In this document: in pieces, positions 30,593 through 39,645 of the stretch | How positions within the stretch are numbered: the first letter of the stretch is position 1 | How the letters are laid out: every line of letters begins with the position of its first letter | NCBI RefSeq assembly: GCF_029945895.1 | Contig: NZ_JAQSDL010000080.1 | Coordinates: 62,001-126,000, forward strand | Length of the DNA stretch: 64,000 nucleotides | Reading direction: 5' to 3' | DNA from: Polaromonas sp. | GTDB taxonomy: Bacteria; Pseudomonadota; Gammaproteobacteria; Burkholderiales; Burkholderiaceae_C | The notes under the pieces: model-generated | The model's input: only the letters and a program-made list of their open reading frames with translations | What the model was told of the DNA's origin: nothing | Databases searched by the model: none | Translations under genes and position numbers: made by a program

Positions 30593-31888
30593 CTAAATCA
30601 GCCGTGGTGCAGAAACGGTCAAATCGACCTCGCCGTCGGCAAGGGTAGCGCGCAGCGCCTGTCCGGGGTGGGTAGCGCGGGCGCTGGTGACAGCCTGGCC
30701 TTGCAGGTCGGCCAGCCACGCATAACCGCGCTGCAGAACGAGCTTGGGATCGAGCGGCTCCAGCCTGAGTTGCGCACGCTCGAGCCTGCGCTGTTGCCGG
30801 GCCACCGCTTCCGCGACAGCCTGGGGGAAAGCCAGCGCCAGTCCCTGTAGGCGATGGTTCTCCCGCTGCGCTCCCGACTGCAGCGCATGCCGCAGGCGCT
30901 GCGTCTGACCGGCCAGCCGGGCCTGTTGCCGTGTCACCAGATGTGACGGCCGGCTCACGCGGGAGGCCGCCCAGTCGAGTCGCTGGTTCTGGGCCTGCAG
31001 TTGCCGCTCCACGCCGTCCTGCAGGCGATCCTCTGCCAGGTCCAGCGCACCGAGCCAGACGCTTTGCGGCTGGGCGCACATTTCGGCCGCCGCGGTGGGG
31101 GTGGGCGCGCGCAGGTCAGCGCAAAAATCGGCAATCGTGAAATCGGTCTCGTGGCCGACGCCGCACACCACGGGCACCGGCGATGCCACGATCAGACGGG
31201 CCAGTTGCTCGTCGTTGAAGGCCCACAGGTCTTCCATGGCCCCGCCGCCGCGCACCAGCAGCAGCACATCCACCTCCGCGCGCTCGCTGGCCTTGCGCAG
31301 GGCCTGGCGCAACTCCTCGGGCGCCTGGGCGCCCTGCACGCTGGCCGGGTAGATCACCACCGGAATGTGCGGCGCACGCCGCTGCAAGGCTGTCACCACA
31401 TCATGCAGGGCGGCAGCGCCCAGGGAGGTCACCACGCCGATGGCGCGCGGCAGCAGCGGCAAGGGCCGCTTGCGGCCCGCGTCGAACAGGCCCTCGGCCT
31501 CCAGCCTGGCCTTGAGCAGGAGAAACTGCTCAAACAGGTTGCCCTGCCCGGCCTGCCGCATGGACTCGACCACCATCTGCAGTTCGCCGCGCGGCTCGTA
31601 AACGCCGAGCCGGCCACGCACTTCAACCAGTTGGCCGTCGCGTGGCGAAAAATCCAGCAGGCCGGCGGCCCGCCGGAACATGGCGCAGCGGATCTGGCCC
31701 TGCGCGTCCTTCAGGGAAAAGTAACAGTGCCCACTGGCGGCGCGCGAAAACCCGCTTACCTCCCCCTGTACGGCCACCGGGTTGAAACGTGCCTCCAGGC
31801 TGTCGGCAATCGCACGCAGCAAGGAACCCACGGGCCAGACGCGCACGCCCGGCGACGCTCTTTCTGACGCCCCCGCAGACTCAAACAC
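30593..31888 (-). CDS. xseA: Exodeoxyribonuclease VII large subunit
   Basis: Single-strand exonuclease subunit. The N-terminal OB-fold (VQGEVSGFSRAASGHCYFSL) is followed by the catalytic domain with PRAIGVVTSLGAAALHDVV, LLLVRGGGAMEDLWAFNDE and CGVGHETDFTIADFCADLRA PTPTAA. The C-terminal coiled helical part ends with VLQRGYAWLADLQG. 431 aa. The likely start is GTG at 31888. xseB is not adjacent. Confidence 0.93.
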   Translation of the reverse strand: MFESAGASERASPGVRVWPVGSLLRAIADSLEARFNPVAVQGEVSGFSRAASGHCYFSLKDAQGQIRCAMFRRAAGLLDFSPRDGQLVEVRGRLGVYEPRGELQMVVESMRQAGQGNLFEQFLLLKARLEAEGLFDAGRKRPLPLLPRAIGVVTSLGAAALHDVVTALQRRAPHIPVVIYPASVQGAQAPEELRQALRKASERAEVDVLLLVRGGGAMEDLWAFNDEQLARLIVASPVPVVCGVGHETDFTIADFCADLRAPTPTAAAEMCAQPQSVWLGALDLAEDRLQDGVERQLQAQNQRLDWAASRVSRPSHLVTRQQARLAGQTQRLRHALQSGAQRENHRLQGLALAFPQAVAEAVARQQRRLERAQLRLEPLDPKLVLQRGYAWLADLQGQAVTSARATHPGQALRATLADGEVDLTVSAPRLI

Positions 31889-32229
31889 GCGTAAACCCCT
31901 CGATAAATCGGGGGTAATACTCCACAGTGCCGCATGAAAGCAGGGTCAAACCCGCGGTTTGCCGGGGATGACTAGAAGAATTCGTGTAACTCATTGATTT
32001 ATAAGAACTATATTCTGCTTATTTTTTCATCGTTCTGTCACATCGCCCATTTGGCGCGGCCTCGCGGGCCCCTGGCGGCCACTTGCTAACAAAGTTATCC
32101 ACAAGATCTGTGAGTTAGGTCCTACAAGTGGGCAGCTTGCGACAACAGGGCCGGCCCACGAGGCCGCGTGCGGTTCGCGCGCCGGGCTGGGCCATAATCC
32201 ACAGCAACTATTTGCCGGGAGACGTTTAC
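31889..32229. other. 341-base divergent intergenic region
   Basis: Between xseA (minus) and exbB (plus). It holds an AT-rich block at about 31975-32035 (ATTGATTTATAAGAACTATA) that probably contains promoters, and two DnaA-box-like sites (32095-32103 and 32195-32203). No small gene or RNA is evident. Confidence 0.6.
32095..32103 (+). promoter_or_regulatory. Consensus DnaA box upstream of exbB
   Basis: TTATCCACA is an exact consensus DnaA box; TAATCCACA with one mismatch lies 100 bp downstream in the same orientation. Not an origin by itself, but DnaA binding could affect the exbB-lpxK promoter. Confidence 0.4.
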
Positions 32230-32868
32230 TTGTTTTCGATCATACAAGCCGCAGGCTGGCCCATCTGGCCCCTGGTTGCCTGCTCCATCCTGGCGCTGGC
32301 CCTGGTCATCGAGCGTTTTGTCAGCCTCAAAACCGGAAAAATTGCCCCGCCCCGCTTGCTGGATGAGGCCATCACCGTGTCGCGCAGCTCCGTGCCCGCC
32401 CCCGACGTGGTCTCGCATCTTGAGCAGAACTCCCTGCTCGGGGAGGTGCTGGCCAGCGGTTTTCGTGCGCTCAACACCAACCCGCGCATCAGCGAGGACG
32501 ATCTGCGCTCCACCCTCGAAGGCGCGGGCCGGCGCGCCGCCCACACGCTGGAGCGTTATCTGGCAGCTCTGGCCACCATCGCCTCGGCCGCGCCGCTGCT
32601 GGGTCTGCTCGGCACCGTGATCGGCATGATCGAGATTTTCGGCTCGCAGGCCGGCAGTGGTGGCGTGGCCAATGCCGCCGGCGGCAACCCCGCACAACTG
32701 GCACAAGGCATTTCGATTGCGCTGTACAACACCGCTTTCGGCCTCATTGTGGCGATCCCGTCGCTGATTTTCTGGCGCTATTTCCGGGCCCGCGTTGACG
32801 GTTACCTGTTGACCATGGAAATTGCCTCCGAGCGTTTTGTCCGCCATCTGAACACCCTCCGGAAATGA
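32230..32868 (+). CDS. exbB: ExbB/TolQ-type (MotA/TolQ/ExbB) proton channel protein
   Basis: 212-aa inner-membrane protein that with ExbD uses the proton motive force to energise envelope processes. Helix 1 is WPLVACSILALALVIERF. The channel helices have ATIASAAPLLGLLGTVIGMI and ISIALYNTAFGLIVAIPSLI. A TTG start at 32230 is preferred: GGGAGAC lies 7-8 bases upstream and the product then starts LFSIIQAAGWPIW like relatives. An ATG at 32128 would add an unlikely 34-residue leader. First gene of the lpxK-kdsB run. Confidence 0.9.
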   Translation: MFSIIQAAGWPIWPLVACSILALALVIERFVSLKTGKIAPPRLLDEAITVSRSSVPAPDVVSHLEQNSLLGEVLASGFRALNTNPRISEDDLRSTLEGAGRRAAHTLERYLAALATIASAAPLLGLLGTVIGMIEIFGSQAGSGGVANAAGGNPAQLAQGISIALYNTAFGLIVAIPSLIFWRYFRARVDGYLLTMEIASERFVRHLNTLRK

Positions 32869-32905
32869 GCCGCAAGCGCGCTGCACGGACCCTTGGGAGA
32901 GCCGC

Positions 32906-33334
32906 ATGAACTTTCGCCGCTCATCGCGCGATGAACCCGAGATCAACCTGATACCGTTCATCGACGTGTTGCTGGTCGTGCTGATCTTCCTGATGCTGTC
33001 GACCACCTACAGCAAGTTCACCGAACTGCAGATCAAGCTGCCGGTGGCCGACGCCGACCAGCAGCGCGACTACCCCAAGGAGGTGATCGTCGCCGTCAGC
33101 AGCGACGGCCGCTACATGGTCAGCAAGGTGCCGGTGTCCGGCCGCAGCATCGAGGCGCTGAGCGCCGCCATCAGCGCGGCGGCCAAGGCCGGCAAGGACA
33201 GCGTGATCATCATCAGCGCCGATGCCAGCGCCACCCACCAGTCGGTCATCACCGTGATGGAAGCGGCCCGGCGCAGCGGCTTGACGCAAATCACCTTTGC
33301 CACCCAGAGCGCGGCGCAGGCCGGCGCCCGCTGA
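32906..33334 (+). CDS. exbD: ExbD/TolR biopolymer transport protein
   Basis: 142 aa with a single N-terminal helix: [20 protein letters not shown] carries the conserved Asp used for proton translocation. A periplasmic domain follows. GGGAGA precedes ATG at normal spacing. It sits 37 bases after exbB and 2 bases before lpxK; this placement suggests the ExbBD pair may energise lipid A/LPS-related transport, but that is inference. Confidence 0.93.
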   Translation: MNFRRSSRDEPEINLIPFIDVLLVVLIFLMLSTTYSKFTELQIKLPVADADQQRDYPKEVIVAVSSDGRYMVSKVPVSGRSIEALSAAISAAAKAGKDSVIIISADASATHQSVITVMEAARRSGLTQITFATQSAAQAGAR

Positions 33335-33336
33335 CC

Positions 33337-34377
33337 GTGGCGACCCGGCTGCAGCAGGCCTGGCTGCGGCGCGGCCTGCTGGCCTGCCTGCTGTGGCCGC
33401 TGTCCCGGCTCTACGGCCTGCTGGGCGAATTGCGCCGGCTGGCTTTCCGGGTCGGCTATTTTCAGTCTGAACGCCTCCCGGTGCCGGTGGTGGTGGTGGG
33501 CAACGTGGTGGCAGGCGGGGCGGGCAAGACGCCGGCGGTGATTGCGCTGGTGCGGCACCTGCAGGCCCGCGGCCTGCAGGTCGGCGTGGTCTCGCGCGGC
33601 TACGGGCGCACCAGTGCGCAGTGCCTGGAGGTGTTGCCGGGCACCCCCATCGAAGCCTCTGGCGATGAGCCGGCCCTGATCCGGCGAGCGACAGGCGCTC
33701 CTGTTTTTGTAGCGGCGCGGCGCCCCGAAGCCGCGCGTGCGCTGCTTGCTGCACACGGCCAGACACAGGTGATCGTCTGCGACGACGGCCTGCAGCATTA
33801 CGCACTGCAGCGTGACATCGAGATAGCCGTGTTCGACGAGCGCGGCGTTGGCAACGGCTGGCTGCTGCCGGCCGGCCCCCTGCGCGAGCCCTGGCCGGAC
33901 CGCCTGGAACGCGGCGTGCGCGCCGGCGGACGCGGCATTGACCTGGTGCTGCACACCGCGGCGCTGCCGGCCTTCGACGGCTTCCGGTCAAGCCGGCAGC
34001 TGGCCGACCAGGCTCTGCGCGCCGACGGCAGCCACGTGGCGCTCGAGAGCCTGGCCGGCCAGCCGCTGCTGGCACTGGCCGGCATCGCCAAACCCGAGGC
34101 CTTTTTTGCGATGCTGCGCGCCCGTGGCCTGGTGCTGGCGGAAACCCGGGCACTGCCCGATCACTACAGTTTTGATAGCTACCCGCGCCCGCAGGACAAG
34201 GGCTACACCCTGATTTGCACCGAAAAAGACGCGGTCAAGCTGTTTTCCCGACAAGCCGATGTGCTCGCCGTGCCGCTGGTGTTTTCCCCCGAGGCGGCCT
34301 TCTTCACGGCGCTCGACGCCCTGCTGGCCCCCCTGCTTTCTCCATTACCATCCTCCCATGGACACCAAACTGCTTGA
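33337..34377 (+). CDS. lpxK: Tetraacyldisaccharide 4'-kinase
   Basis: Phosphorylates the lipid A precursor disaccharide-1-phosphate at the 4' position; inner-membrane associated. Walker A in [20 protein letters not shown], and the conserved VVSRGYGR and [19 protein letters not shown] are present. 346 aa. Start is GTG 33337, 2 bases after exbD. The 3' end overlaps the Trm112-family gene by 20 bases. Confidence 0.95.
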   Translation: MATRLQQAWLRRGLLACLLWPLSRLYGLLGELRRLAFRVGYFQSERLPVPVVVVGNVVAGGAGKTPAVIALVRHLQARGLQVGVVSRGYGRTSAQCLEVLPGTPIEASGDEPALIRRATGAPVFVAARRPEAARALLAAHGQTQVIVCDDGLQHYALQRDIEIAVFDERGVGNGWLLPAGPLREPWPDRLERGVRAGGRGIDLVLHTAALPAFDGFRSSRQLADQALRADGSHVALESLAGQPLLALAGIAKPEAFFAMLRARGLVLAETRALPDHYSFDSYPRPQDKGYTLICTEKDAVKLFSRQADVLAVPLVFSPEAAFFTALDALLAPLLSPLPSSHGHQTA

Positions 34378-34540
34378 ACTGCTGGTCTGCCCCGTGACCA
34401 AGGGCCCGCTCGACTACGACCGTGAAAAACAGGAGCTGATCTCGCGCAGCGCACGTCTGGCCTACCCGATCCGCGACGGCCTGCCGGTGATGCTCGAGAG
34501 CGAGGCGCGCACCCTCACAGACGAGGAAGTCGGCCTGTGA
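34358..34540 (+). CDS. Trm112 family (YcaR-like) protein
   Basis: 60-aa protein: [20 protein letters not shown] and [18 protein letters not shown] are the family signature. In E. coli the homologue ycaR sits between lpxK and kdsB, as here. Only one of the usual Cys residues is visible, so zinc binding is doubtful. It overlaps lpxK by 20 bases. Confidence 0.93.
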   Translation: MDTKLLELLVCPVTKGPLDYDREKQELISRSARLAYPIRDGLPVMLESEARTLTDEEVGL

Positions 34541-34585
34541 TCCTGGATGTTTTTGACGAGAAACCCGGCCTGTGACCTGCCGCGC

Positions 34586-35353
34586 ATGAGTTTTACCGTT
34601 CTCATCCCGGCCCGCCTCGCGTCCACCCGCCTGCCCGATAAACCGCTGGCCGACATCGCGGGCGTCCCCATGGTGGTCCGGGTGGCGCAGCGCGCCATCC
34701 GGAGCGGCGCAGCCCGCGTGGTGGTGGCGGCCGACAGCGGCCGGATCGTGGAAGCCTGCGCTGCCTTTGGCGTGACCGCCGTGCTGACCCGTCCCGACCA
34801 TCCGAGCGGCAGCGACCGGCTGGCCGAAGCCTGCGACCTGCTCGGCCTGGCTGACGCGGAATGTGTGGTGAATGTGCAGGGCGACGAGCCGCTGATTGAT
34901 CCTGCGCTGATCGACGCCGTCGCGAAGTTGCTGGACAGCCGCAGCGACTGCGCCATGAGCACGGCCGCGCACGCCATTGCCAGCCTCGAGGAACTGCTGA
35001 ACCCGAATGTCGTCAAGGTGGTGCTGGATGCGCGCGACACGGCGCTGTATTTCAGCCGCGCGGCCATCCCGGCCGCGCGGGATTTTTCCGGCCTGGCCTG
35101 GTGGCAGACCGGTCCTGCGGCGCAGGATCTGCCGCTCCCGTTGCGTCACGTGGGCATCTACGGCTACCGCGTCAGCTTCCTGCGGCAGTTCCCCGGCTTG
35201 CCGCAGGCGCCGCTGGAGCGGCTCGAGCAACTCGAGCAGCTGCGCGCGCTCTGGCACGGCCACCGCATTGCGGTGCACGTCACCGCGCAGGCGCCCGGGC
35301 CCGGCGTCGACACCCCCGAGGACCTGGAGCGCGTGCGACGGCTGTTTGTGTAA
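34586..35353 (+). CDS. kdsB: CMP-KDO synthetase (3-deoxy-manno-octulosonate cytidylyltransferase)
   Basis: Activates KDO with CTP for LPS core synthesis. 255 aa. Nucleotide-binding start [20 protein letters not shown]; then [25 protein letters not shown] and the conserved [18 protein letters not shown] 34586 fits the family start; an in-frame ATG at 34547 would add 13 unlikely residues. Confidence 0.95.
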   Translation: MSFTVLIPARLASTRLPDKPLADIAGVPMVVRVAQRAIRSGAARVVVAADSGRIVEACAAFGVTAVLTRPDHPSGSDRLAEACDLLGLADAECVVNVQGDEPLIDPALIDAVAKLLDSRSDCAMSTAAHAIASLEELLNPNVVKVVLDARDTALYFSRAAIPAARDFSGLAWWQTGPAAQDLPLPLRHVGIYGYRVSFLRQFPGLPQAPLERLEQLEQLRALWHGHRIAVHVTAQAPGPGVDTPEDLERVRRLFV

Positions 35354-35396
35354 GCTGCGCGCAGGGGGACGCATGCTATCCTCCGAGTCAAAATAA

Positions 35397-36119
<723 letters not shown>

Positions 36120-36137
36120 GCGCTCTCGCCGCATCCT

Positions 36138-36165
36138 AAAAAGGCCGTCTGCAGACGGCCTTTTT
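36138..36165 (+). terminator. Intrinsic terminator after adk
   Basis: AAAAAGGCCGTCTGCAGACG continuing to GGCCTTTTT, a perfect palindrome with A- and T-runs, usable from both sides (adk and the convergent DUF6152 gene). Confidence 0.92.
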
Positions 36166-36197
36166 GCTGGGCGTCACTCGGCGCCATTCACCGTCAC

Positions 36198-36677
36198 TCA
36201 GGCCGGACTGGACCTCAGACCATACGCCTTGCCGTCGACAAACAGGTACTCGGCGCGTAACACCGCATTCCCCTTCTCACCGGCAAAGGTGAAGCCCAGT
36301 ACCGAGACCATCGCACCGGGTTTGATTTCAGCGACTTTCCAGGCCTGCAGTCGCGTCAGGGGCGCCAGCTCGATCTCCCAGCGCCTGTCCTTGCGCGTGG
36401 GCACAAGGGCCCTGGCCAGCAAGGCCTTGCCATCGACCGGGGCGCTCTGCGCCGGCAGCGCGCGCTGGGCCAGGTCACCCGGCAGTTTCAGTGCAGCCGG
36501 CAGTTCAATTTCAAGCGCCACATGCGGGTTCTGCCAGAGGGACTTGAGCACCCTGCCCTCAAGGTAAATCGGCCGGTCCTGGTCAAAGCCGCTCCAGCCG
36601 TGGTGCGCCCACGCCAAAGGCACCAGGCCCGCGCTCGATAAGGCACATGCGGCTCCGATCACGTCACGTCGTTTCAT
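36198..36677 (-). CDS. DUF6152-like exported protein
   Basis: 159 aa with a Tat-like signal (MKRRDVIGAACALSSAGLVP...WA) and a mature start HHGWSGFDQDRPIYLEGRV characteristic of this family. It is probably periplasmic. The His-His-Gly start may bind metal (inference). Its function is unknown. It pairs with the next membrane protein gene, 26 bases upstream on the same strand. Confidence 0.8.
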   Translation of the reverse strand: MKRRDVIGAACALSSAGLVPLAWAHHGWSGFDQDRPIYLEGRVLKSLWQNPHVALEIELPAALKLPGDLAQRALPAQSAPVDGKALLARALVPTRKDRRWEIELAPLTRLQAWKVAEIKPGAMVSVLGFTFAGEKGNAVLRAEYLFVDGKAYGLRSSPA

Positions 36678-36703
36678 TGGTCAACTCCTTGAAGAATGGT
36701 TGC

Positions 36704-37123
36704 CTAACGGTAGGCGATCCAGCGGCCACATGCCAGCACGGCCAGCCAGATCAGGGTGGACACCCCCATCTGCACGCGCGCCCAGACATCGAGTTTGTCG
36801 AGCGAGCCGCGCCCGTGGAACCAGGCTGCATTACACGCCGCGCTGAATAACAGCAGCATCTTCAGGGTAAACGCCCGATTCGCCAGCAACTCGGCCGGCT
36901 GGGAGGCAAACATCAACAGGCCGGACGCAGCAGCGATGACAAAGCCACTGAGCGCAAGGCCCAGGCTCAGGCGCGCCAGCTCCCGGACGGGCAAGGCCGC
37001 CCCCAGGCCAAACACGCGCAATTCCAGCAGCACCAGGTTGCCGAGCAGCAGCGCAATGCCGCTGATATGCACCATCTCCAGCGCCGGGTAGGCCCACACG
37101 TGGGATTTCAATGCTGAAAACAT
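36704..37123 (-). CDS. Four-helix membrane protein
   Basis: 139 aa with four predicted helices, e.g. MVHISGIALLLGNLVLLELR and LGLALSGFVIAAASGLLMFA. The His in the first helix and the His in NAAWFHGRGS recall cytochrome b561/CopD-like proteins and DUF6644, but I cannot assign heme binding. Placed between asparaginase and the DUF6152 gene, with short gaps suggesting one operon. Confidence 0.75.
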   Translation of the reverse strand: MFSALKSHVWAYPALEMVHISGIALLLGNLVLLELRVFGLGAALPVRELARLSLGLALSGFVIAAASGLLMFASQPAELLANRAFTLKMLLLFSAACNAAWFHGRGSLDKLDVWARVQMGVSTLIWLAVLACGRWIAYR

Positions 37124-37127
37124 CGCT

Positions 37128-38087
37128 TCAACTGCCGTTGGCCATCAATTGAAGCATCAGCGCCACCCGCGCCTTCACCGGACTCAGGCCCCGCGAATCG
37201 GCCAGCACGTCGCCGGCCCTGGGCAGCACCCTGCCCTCCAGGCAACGGGTGGCGCGCACCACGCGCACACCGGCCGCCTGCGCCTGCAGCAACGCCGCCT
37301 CAAGGTCTTGGTGCAGCGTGCCATTGCCGGTCGCCGCCACCACCAGACCCTGCACGCCAGTGGCCACGAGCGCCTGCACCACGCCGGCACCGGCGCCCGC
37401 GTAATTCATCACGATCTCGACACGCGGCCAGCCGGAGCCGTCCTGCTGCGTCACTACTTTTTTGATAGCTGCTGGCGCTTGATGGACGGGGGCTTCGGGC
37501 CAGTTTCTCACCAAACGCAAGCGCCCTTCCTCAACATAACCGACCGGCCCGGCATCGCCGGAACTGAAGGCATCGAGCCGGTAGGTGTGCACCTTCTGCA
37601 CGTCTGGCGCGCCGTGAATGACGCCTGCGCACACCGCCAGCACGCCGCGTGCGCCGGGATGTGCGGCGACGGCCACCGCGTCCAGCAGGTTCTGCGGGCC
37701 GTCGGGCGCCAGCGCCGTGGCCGGTCGCATCGCACAGGTCAGCACCACCGGCTTGGCGGGATGGAGCAGGGCATGCAGCAACCAGGCGGTTTCCTCCAGC
37801 GTGTCGGTGCCGTGGGTCACGACGATGCCCTGCACATCGGACTGGGCCAGAAAGTGGCTGACCCGTGCGGCAAGCCGGGCCCAGACGGCGAAACTCATGT
37901 CCTTGCTGTCGATTTGCGCCACCTGCTCGGTCACCAGATCACAAGGGCCCTCGGCCAGCGCCGGCACGGCATCGACCAGTTGGGCAATGCCCACCTGCGC
38001 GGCGGTGTAGCCGGTATGGTCCGAGGAACTGGCTGCGGTGCCGGCAATCGTGCCGCCGGTCCCCAGAATCACGATTTTTCTGTTCAT
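37128..38087 (-). CDS. L-asparaginase family protein
   Basis: Hydrolyses asparagine to aspartate and ammonia. 319 aa. First catalytic Thr in IVILGTGGTIAGTAASSSDH; second motif IVVTHGTDTLEETAWLLHAL with Thr-Asp; also IDSKDMSF and VLTCAMRPA. No signal peptide. Residues ~203-216 (APVHQAPAAIKKVV) are encoded by a copy of the dispersed repeat. Start ATG 38087; the promoter region is shared with lexA and holds two SOS boxes. Confidence 0.92.
   Translation of the reverse strand: MNRKIVILGTGGTIAGTAASSSDHTGYTAAQVGIAQLVDAVPALAEGPCDLVTEQVAQIDSKDMSFAVWARLAARVSHFLAQSDVQGIVVTHGTDTLEETAWLLHALLHPAKPVVLTCAMRPATALAPDGPQNLLDAVAVAAHPGARGVLAVCAGVIHGAPDVQKVHTYRLDAFSSGDAGPVGYVEEGRLRLVRNWPEAPVHQAPAAIKKVVTQQDGSGWPRVEIVMNYAGAGAGVVQALVATGVQGLVVAATGNGTLHQDLEAALLQAQAAGVRVVRATRCLEGRVLPRAGDVLADSRGLSPVKARVALMLQLMANGS
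37454..37503 (-). repeat. Dispersed repeat, copy F (inside asparaginase CDS)
   Basis: Plus strand CTACTTTTTTGATAGCTGCT, then GGCGCTTGATGGACGGGGGC and TTCGGGCCAGTTT. It has the same block order as copies A-E, but lies in frame in a coding sequence and so adds or replaces about 14 residues. Confidence 0.65.
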
Positions 38088-38116
38088 AAGCGTTGAGACT
38101 TGCATTCTTTAAAAAA

Positions 38117-38132
38117 CTGGATGAAAATACAG
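38117..38132. promoter_or_regulatory. SOS (LexA) box 1
   Basis: CTGGATGAAAATACAG fits CTG-N10-CAG exactly. It starts 30 bases upstream of the asparaginase start and 84 bases upstream of lexA. Confidence 0.85.
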
Positions 38133-38135
38133 CTA

Positions 38136-38151
38136 CTGGATATTAAAACAG
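38136..38151. promoter_or_regulatory. SOS (LexA) box 2
   Basis: CTGGATATTAAAACAG fits CTG-N10-CAG exactly. Its centre is 19 bp from box 1, so the two LexA dimers would lie about two helical turns apart on one DNA face. Confidence 0.87.
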
Positions 38152-38215
38152 CTTGCCCGGGTTTCTCACCCCATTCTGGACGATGGAACCCCCCTGTTTG
38201 ACAAGGAGCCCCGTG

Positions 38216-38908
38216 ATGAGCAGCTTCAACGATTTTTCTGAAATGCCCAAACTGACTGCGCGCCAGCAGCAAATACTTGAACTGATTCAAAGCGCGATCG
38301 CCCGCACCGGCGCCCCACCCACCCGGGCCGAAATTGCCAATGAACTCGGGTTCAAGTCCGCCAACGCCGCCGAAGAACACCTGCAGGCGCTCGCCCGCAA
38401 AGGCGTGATCGAGCTGGTCAGCGGCACCTCGCGCGGCATCCGCCTGCGCAGCGACACCTTGCGATCCATCAACGAATCCCGCATCAAACAGTTTTCCCTG
38501 CCGTTGCAAAGCCTGGCCCAACTCGCCCTGCCTCTGGTGGGGCGGGTTGCTGCTGGCAGCCCCATTCTCGCGCAGGAGCATGTGGACCACACCTACTATT
38601 TCGAAAGCAGTCTGTTCCAGCGCCAGCCCGACTACCTGCTCAAGGTGCGCGGCATGAGCATGCGCGATGCGGGCATCATGGACGGCGACCTGCTGGCCGT
38701 GCAGCAGACCAAGGAGGCCAAAAACGGGCAGATCGTGGTGGCCCGTCTGGGGGATGACGTGACCGTCAAGCGCTTTCGCCGCAACAAGAACCTGATCGAG
38801 TTGCTGCCCGAAAACCCCGACTTCAAAACCATTGTGGTCGAGCCTGGCGATGCCTTTGAAATCGAGGGGCTGGCTGTCGGCCTGATACGCAACACCATGC
38901 TGATGTAG
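38216..38908 (+). CDS. lexA: LexA repressor
   Basis: SOS repressor with RecA-stimulated self-cleavage. Winged helix [20 protein letters not shown] and [20 protein letters not shown]; cleavage site Ala-Gly in [15 protein letters not shown]; catalytic Ser in [16 protein letters not shown] and Lys in [20 protein letters not shown] with 7-base spacing supports ATG 38216 (230 aa), giving a 9-residue extension (MSSFNDFSE) before the usual [10 protein letters not shown]. It is autoregulated through the tandem boxes. Confidence 0.96.
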   Translation: MSSFNDFSEMPKLTARQQQILELIQSAIARTGAPPTRAEIANELGFKSANAAEEHLQALARKGVIELVSGTSRGIRLRSDTLRSINESRIKQFSLPLQSLAQLALPLVGRVAAGSPILAQEHVDHTYYFESSLFQRQPDYLLKVRGMSMRDAGIMDGDLLAVQQTKEAKNGQIVVARLGDDVTVKRFRRNKNLIELLPENPDFKTIVVEPGDAFEIEGLAVGLIRNTMLM

Positions 38909-39058
38909 CCGAGGTCCAGGCAGTGCCCATGCAGGGACTGCCCTCCATTTTTTCCGCGTAACAGGTGGCGGGCGTTTGGTCACGTGGACCAACACCCTGG
39001 TACGGCGGTTGTTCAGTTTTCAATCCTGCCTGTGTTTACCTCTACTTCTGGAGTTCTC

Positions 39059-39457
39059 ATGGGAATCGCCGTTCTTTCACGTTCACCCGCTCTCTCACCT
39101 CTTCTGTCCTTGCTGCGCTCGCCGCTGCAGGCGCTTGCCGTCTTGCTGCGGCCGCTCCGGCCATCGCCCCGCTTGCCCGCATTTGTCGCGGTGCCACGCC
39201 GCCCGGCGACAGGTGAGTTGCCGGCGGCCCTCAAAACCACGGCCACCGGTGCCCGCCCGGCGTCGATGACAGGCCACAAGCCGTGTCAAACCGTGGTCAA
39301 GGCCACGTCGCCGCGTCGACTGAAAATCGTCCGCGAATTCGAAGCAGGCGTGAGCCCCTCTTGCGCCGGGCGCATGGTCATTTCGGGGCGTATGGCCGAT
39401 GTCTGCGCCGAGCTCGATCGCATGGCCCAACGAGAGGCCGCGGTCCAGGCGGTCTGA
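39059..39457 (+). CDS. Small conserved-looking protein of unknown function
   Basis: 132 aa. The N-terminal half is Leu/Ser/Pro/Arg-rich (SPLLSLLRSPLQALAVLLRP) and could be a membrane or targeting segment. The C-terminal 40 residues (RRLKIVREFEAGVSPSCAGR and MVISGRMADVCAELDRMAQR) look compact and conserved. CTGGAG precedes ATG. I do not recognise a named family. It stands between lexA and a dehydrogenase gene. Confidence 0.65.
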   Translation: MGIAVLSRSPALSPLLSLLRSPLQALAVLLRPLRPSPRLPAFVAVPRRPATGELPAALKTTATGARPASMTGHKPCQTVVKATSPRRLKIVREFEAGVSPSCAGRMVISGRMADVCAELDRMAQREAAVQAV

Positions 39458-39645
39458 AAGAACACGACCCGTCGGGGGGCCTGCCCGCCTCGGTTCCGGC
39501 CTGAACAGGCAGGCAACAACCCTTGCAGCACGTGCTGCTGCGCGGCGGCCAGCAAGCCCCAGGGACGATGCTTTGCTTTCGGACGGCTTCCCGTTCCTGT
39601 GTGCGCAGCGTCTCGGAGGGGGAAACTTGCAGGCACAATATCGGC

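Noticed and set aside
32095..32203. Possible replication origin
   Set aside because: Only two DnaA boxes, no dnaA/dnaN/parAB genes and no clear unwinding element.
34168..34195. TTTTGATAGCTACCCGCGCC inside lpxK, similar to the dispersed repeat
   Set aside because: Only half of the repeat blocks are present and the encoded [13 protein letters not shown] residues are normal for LpxK.
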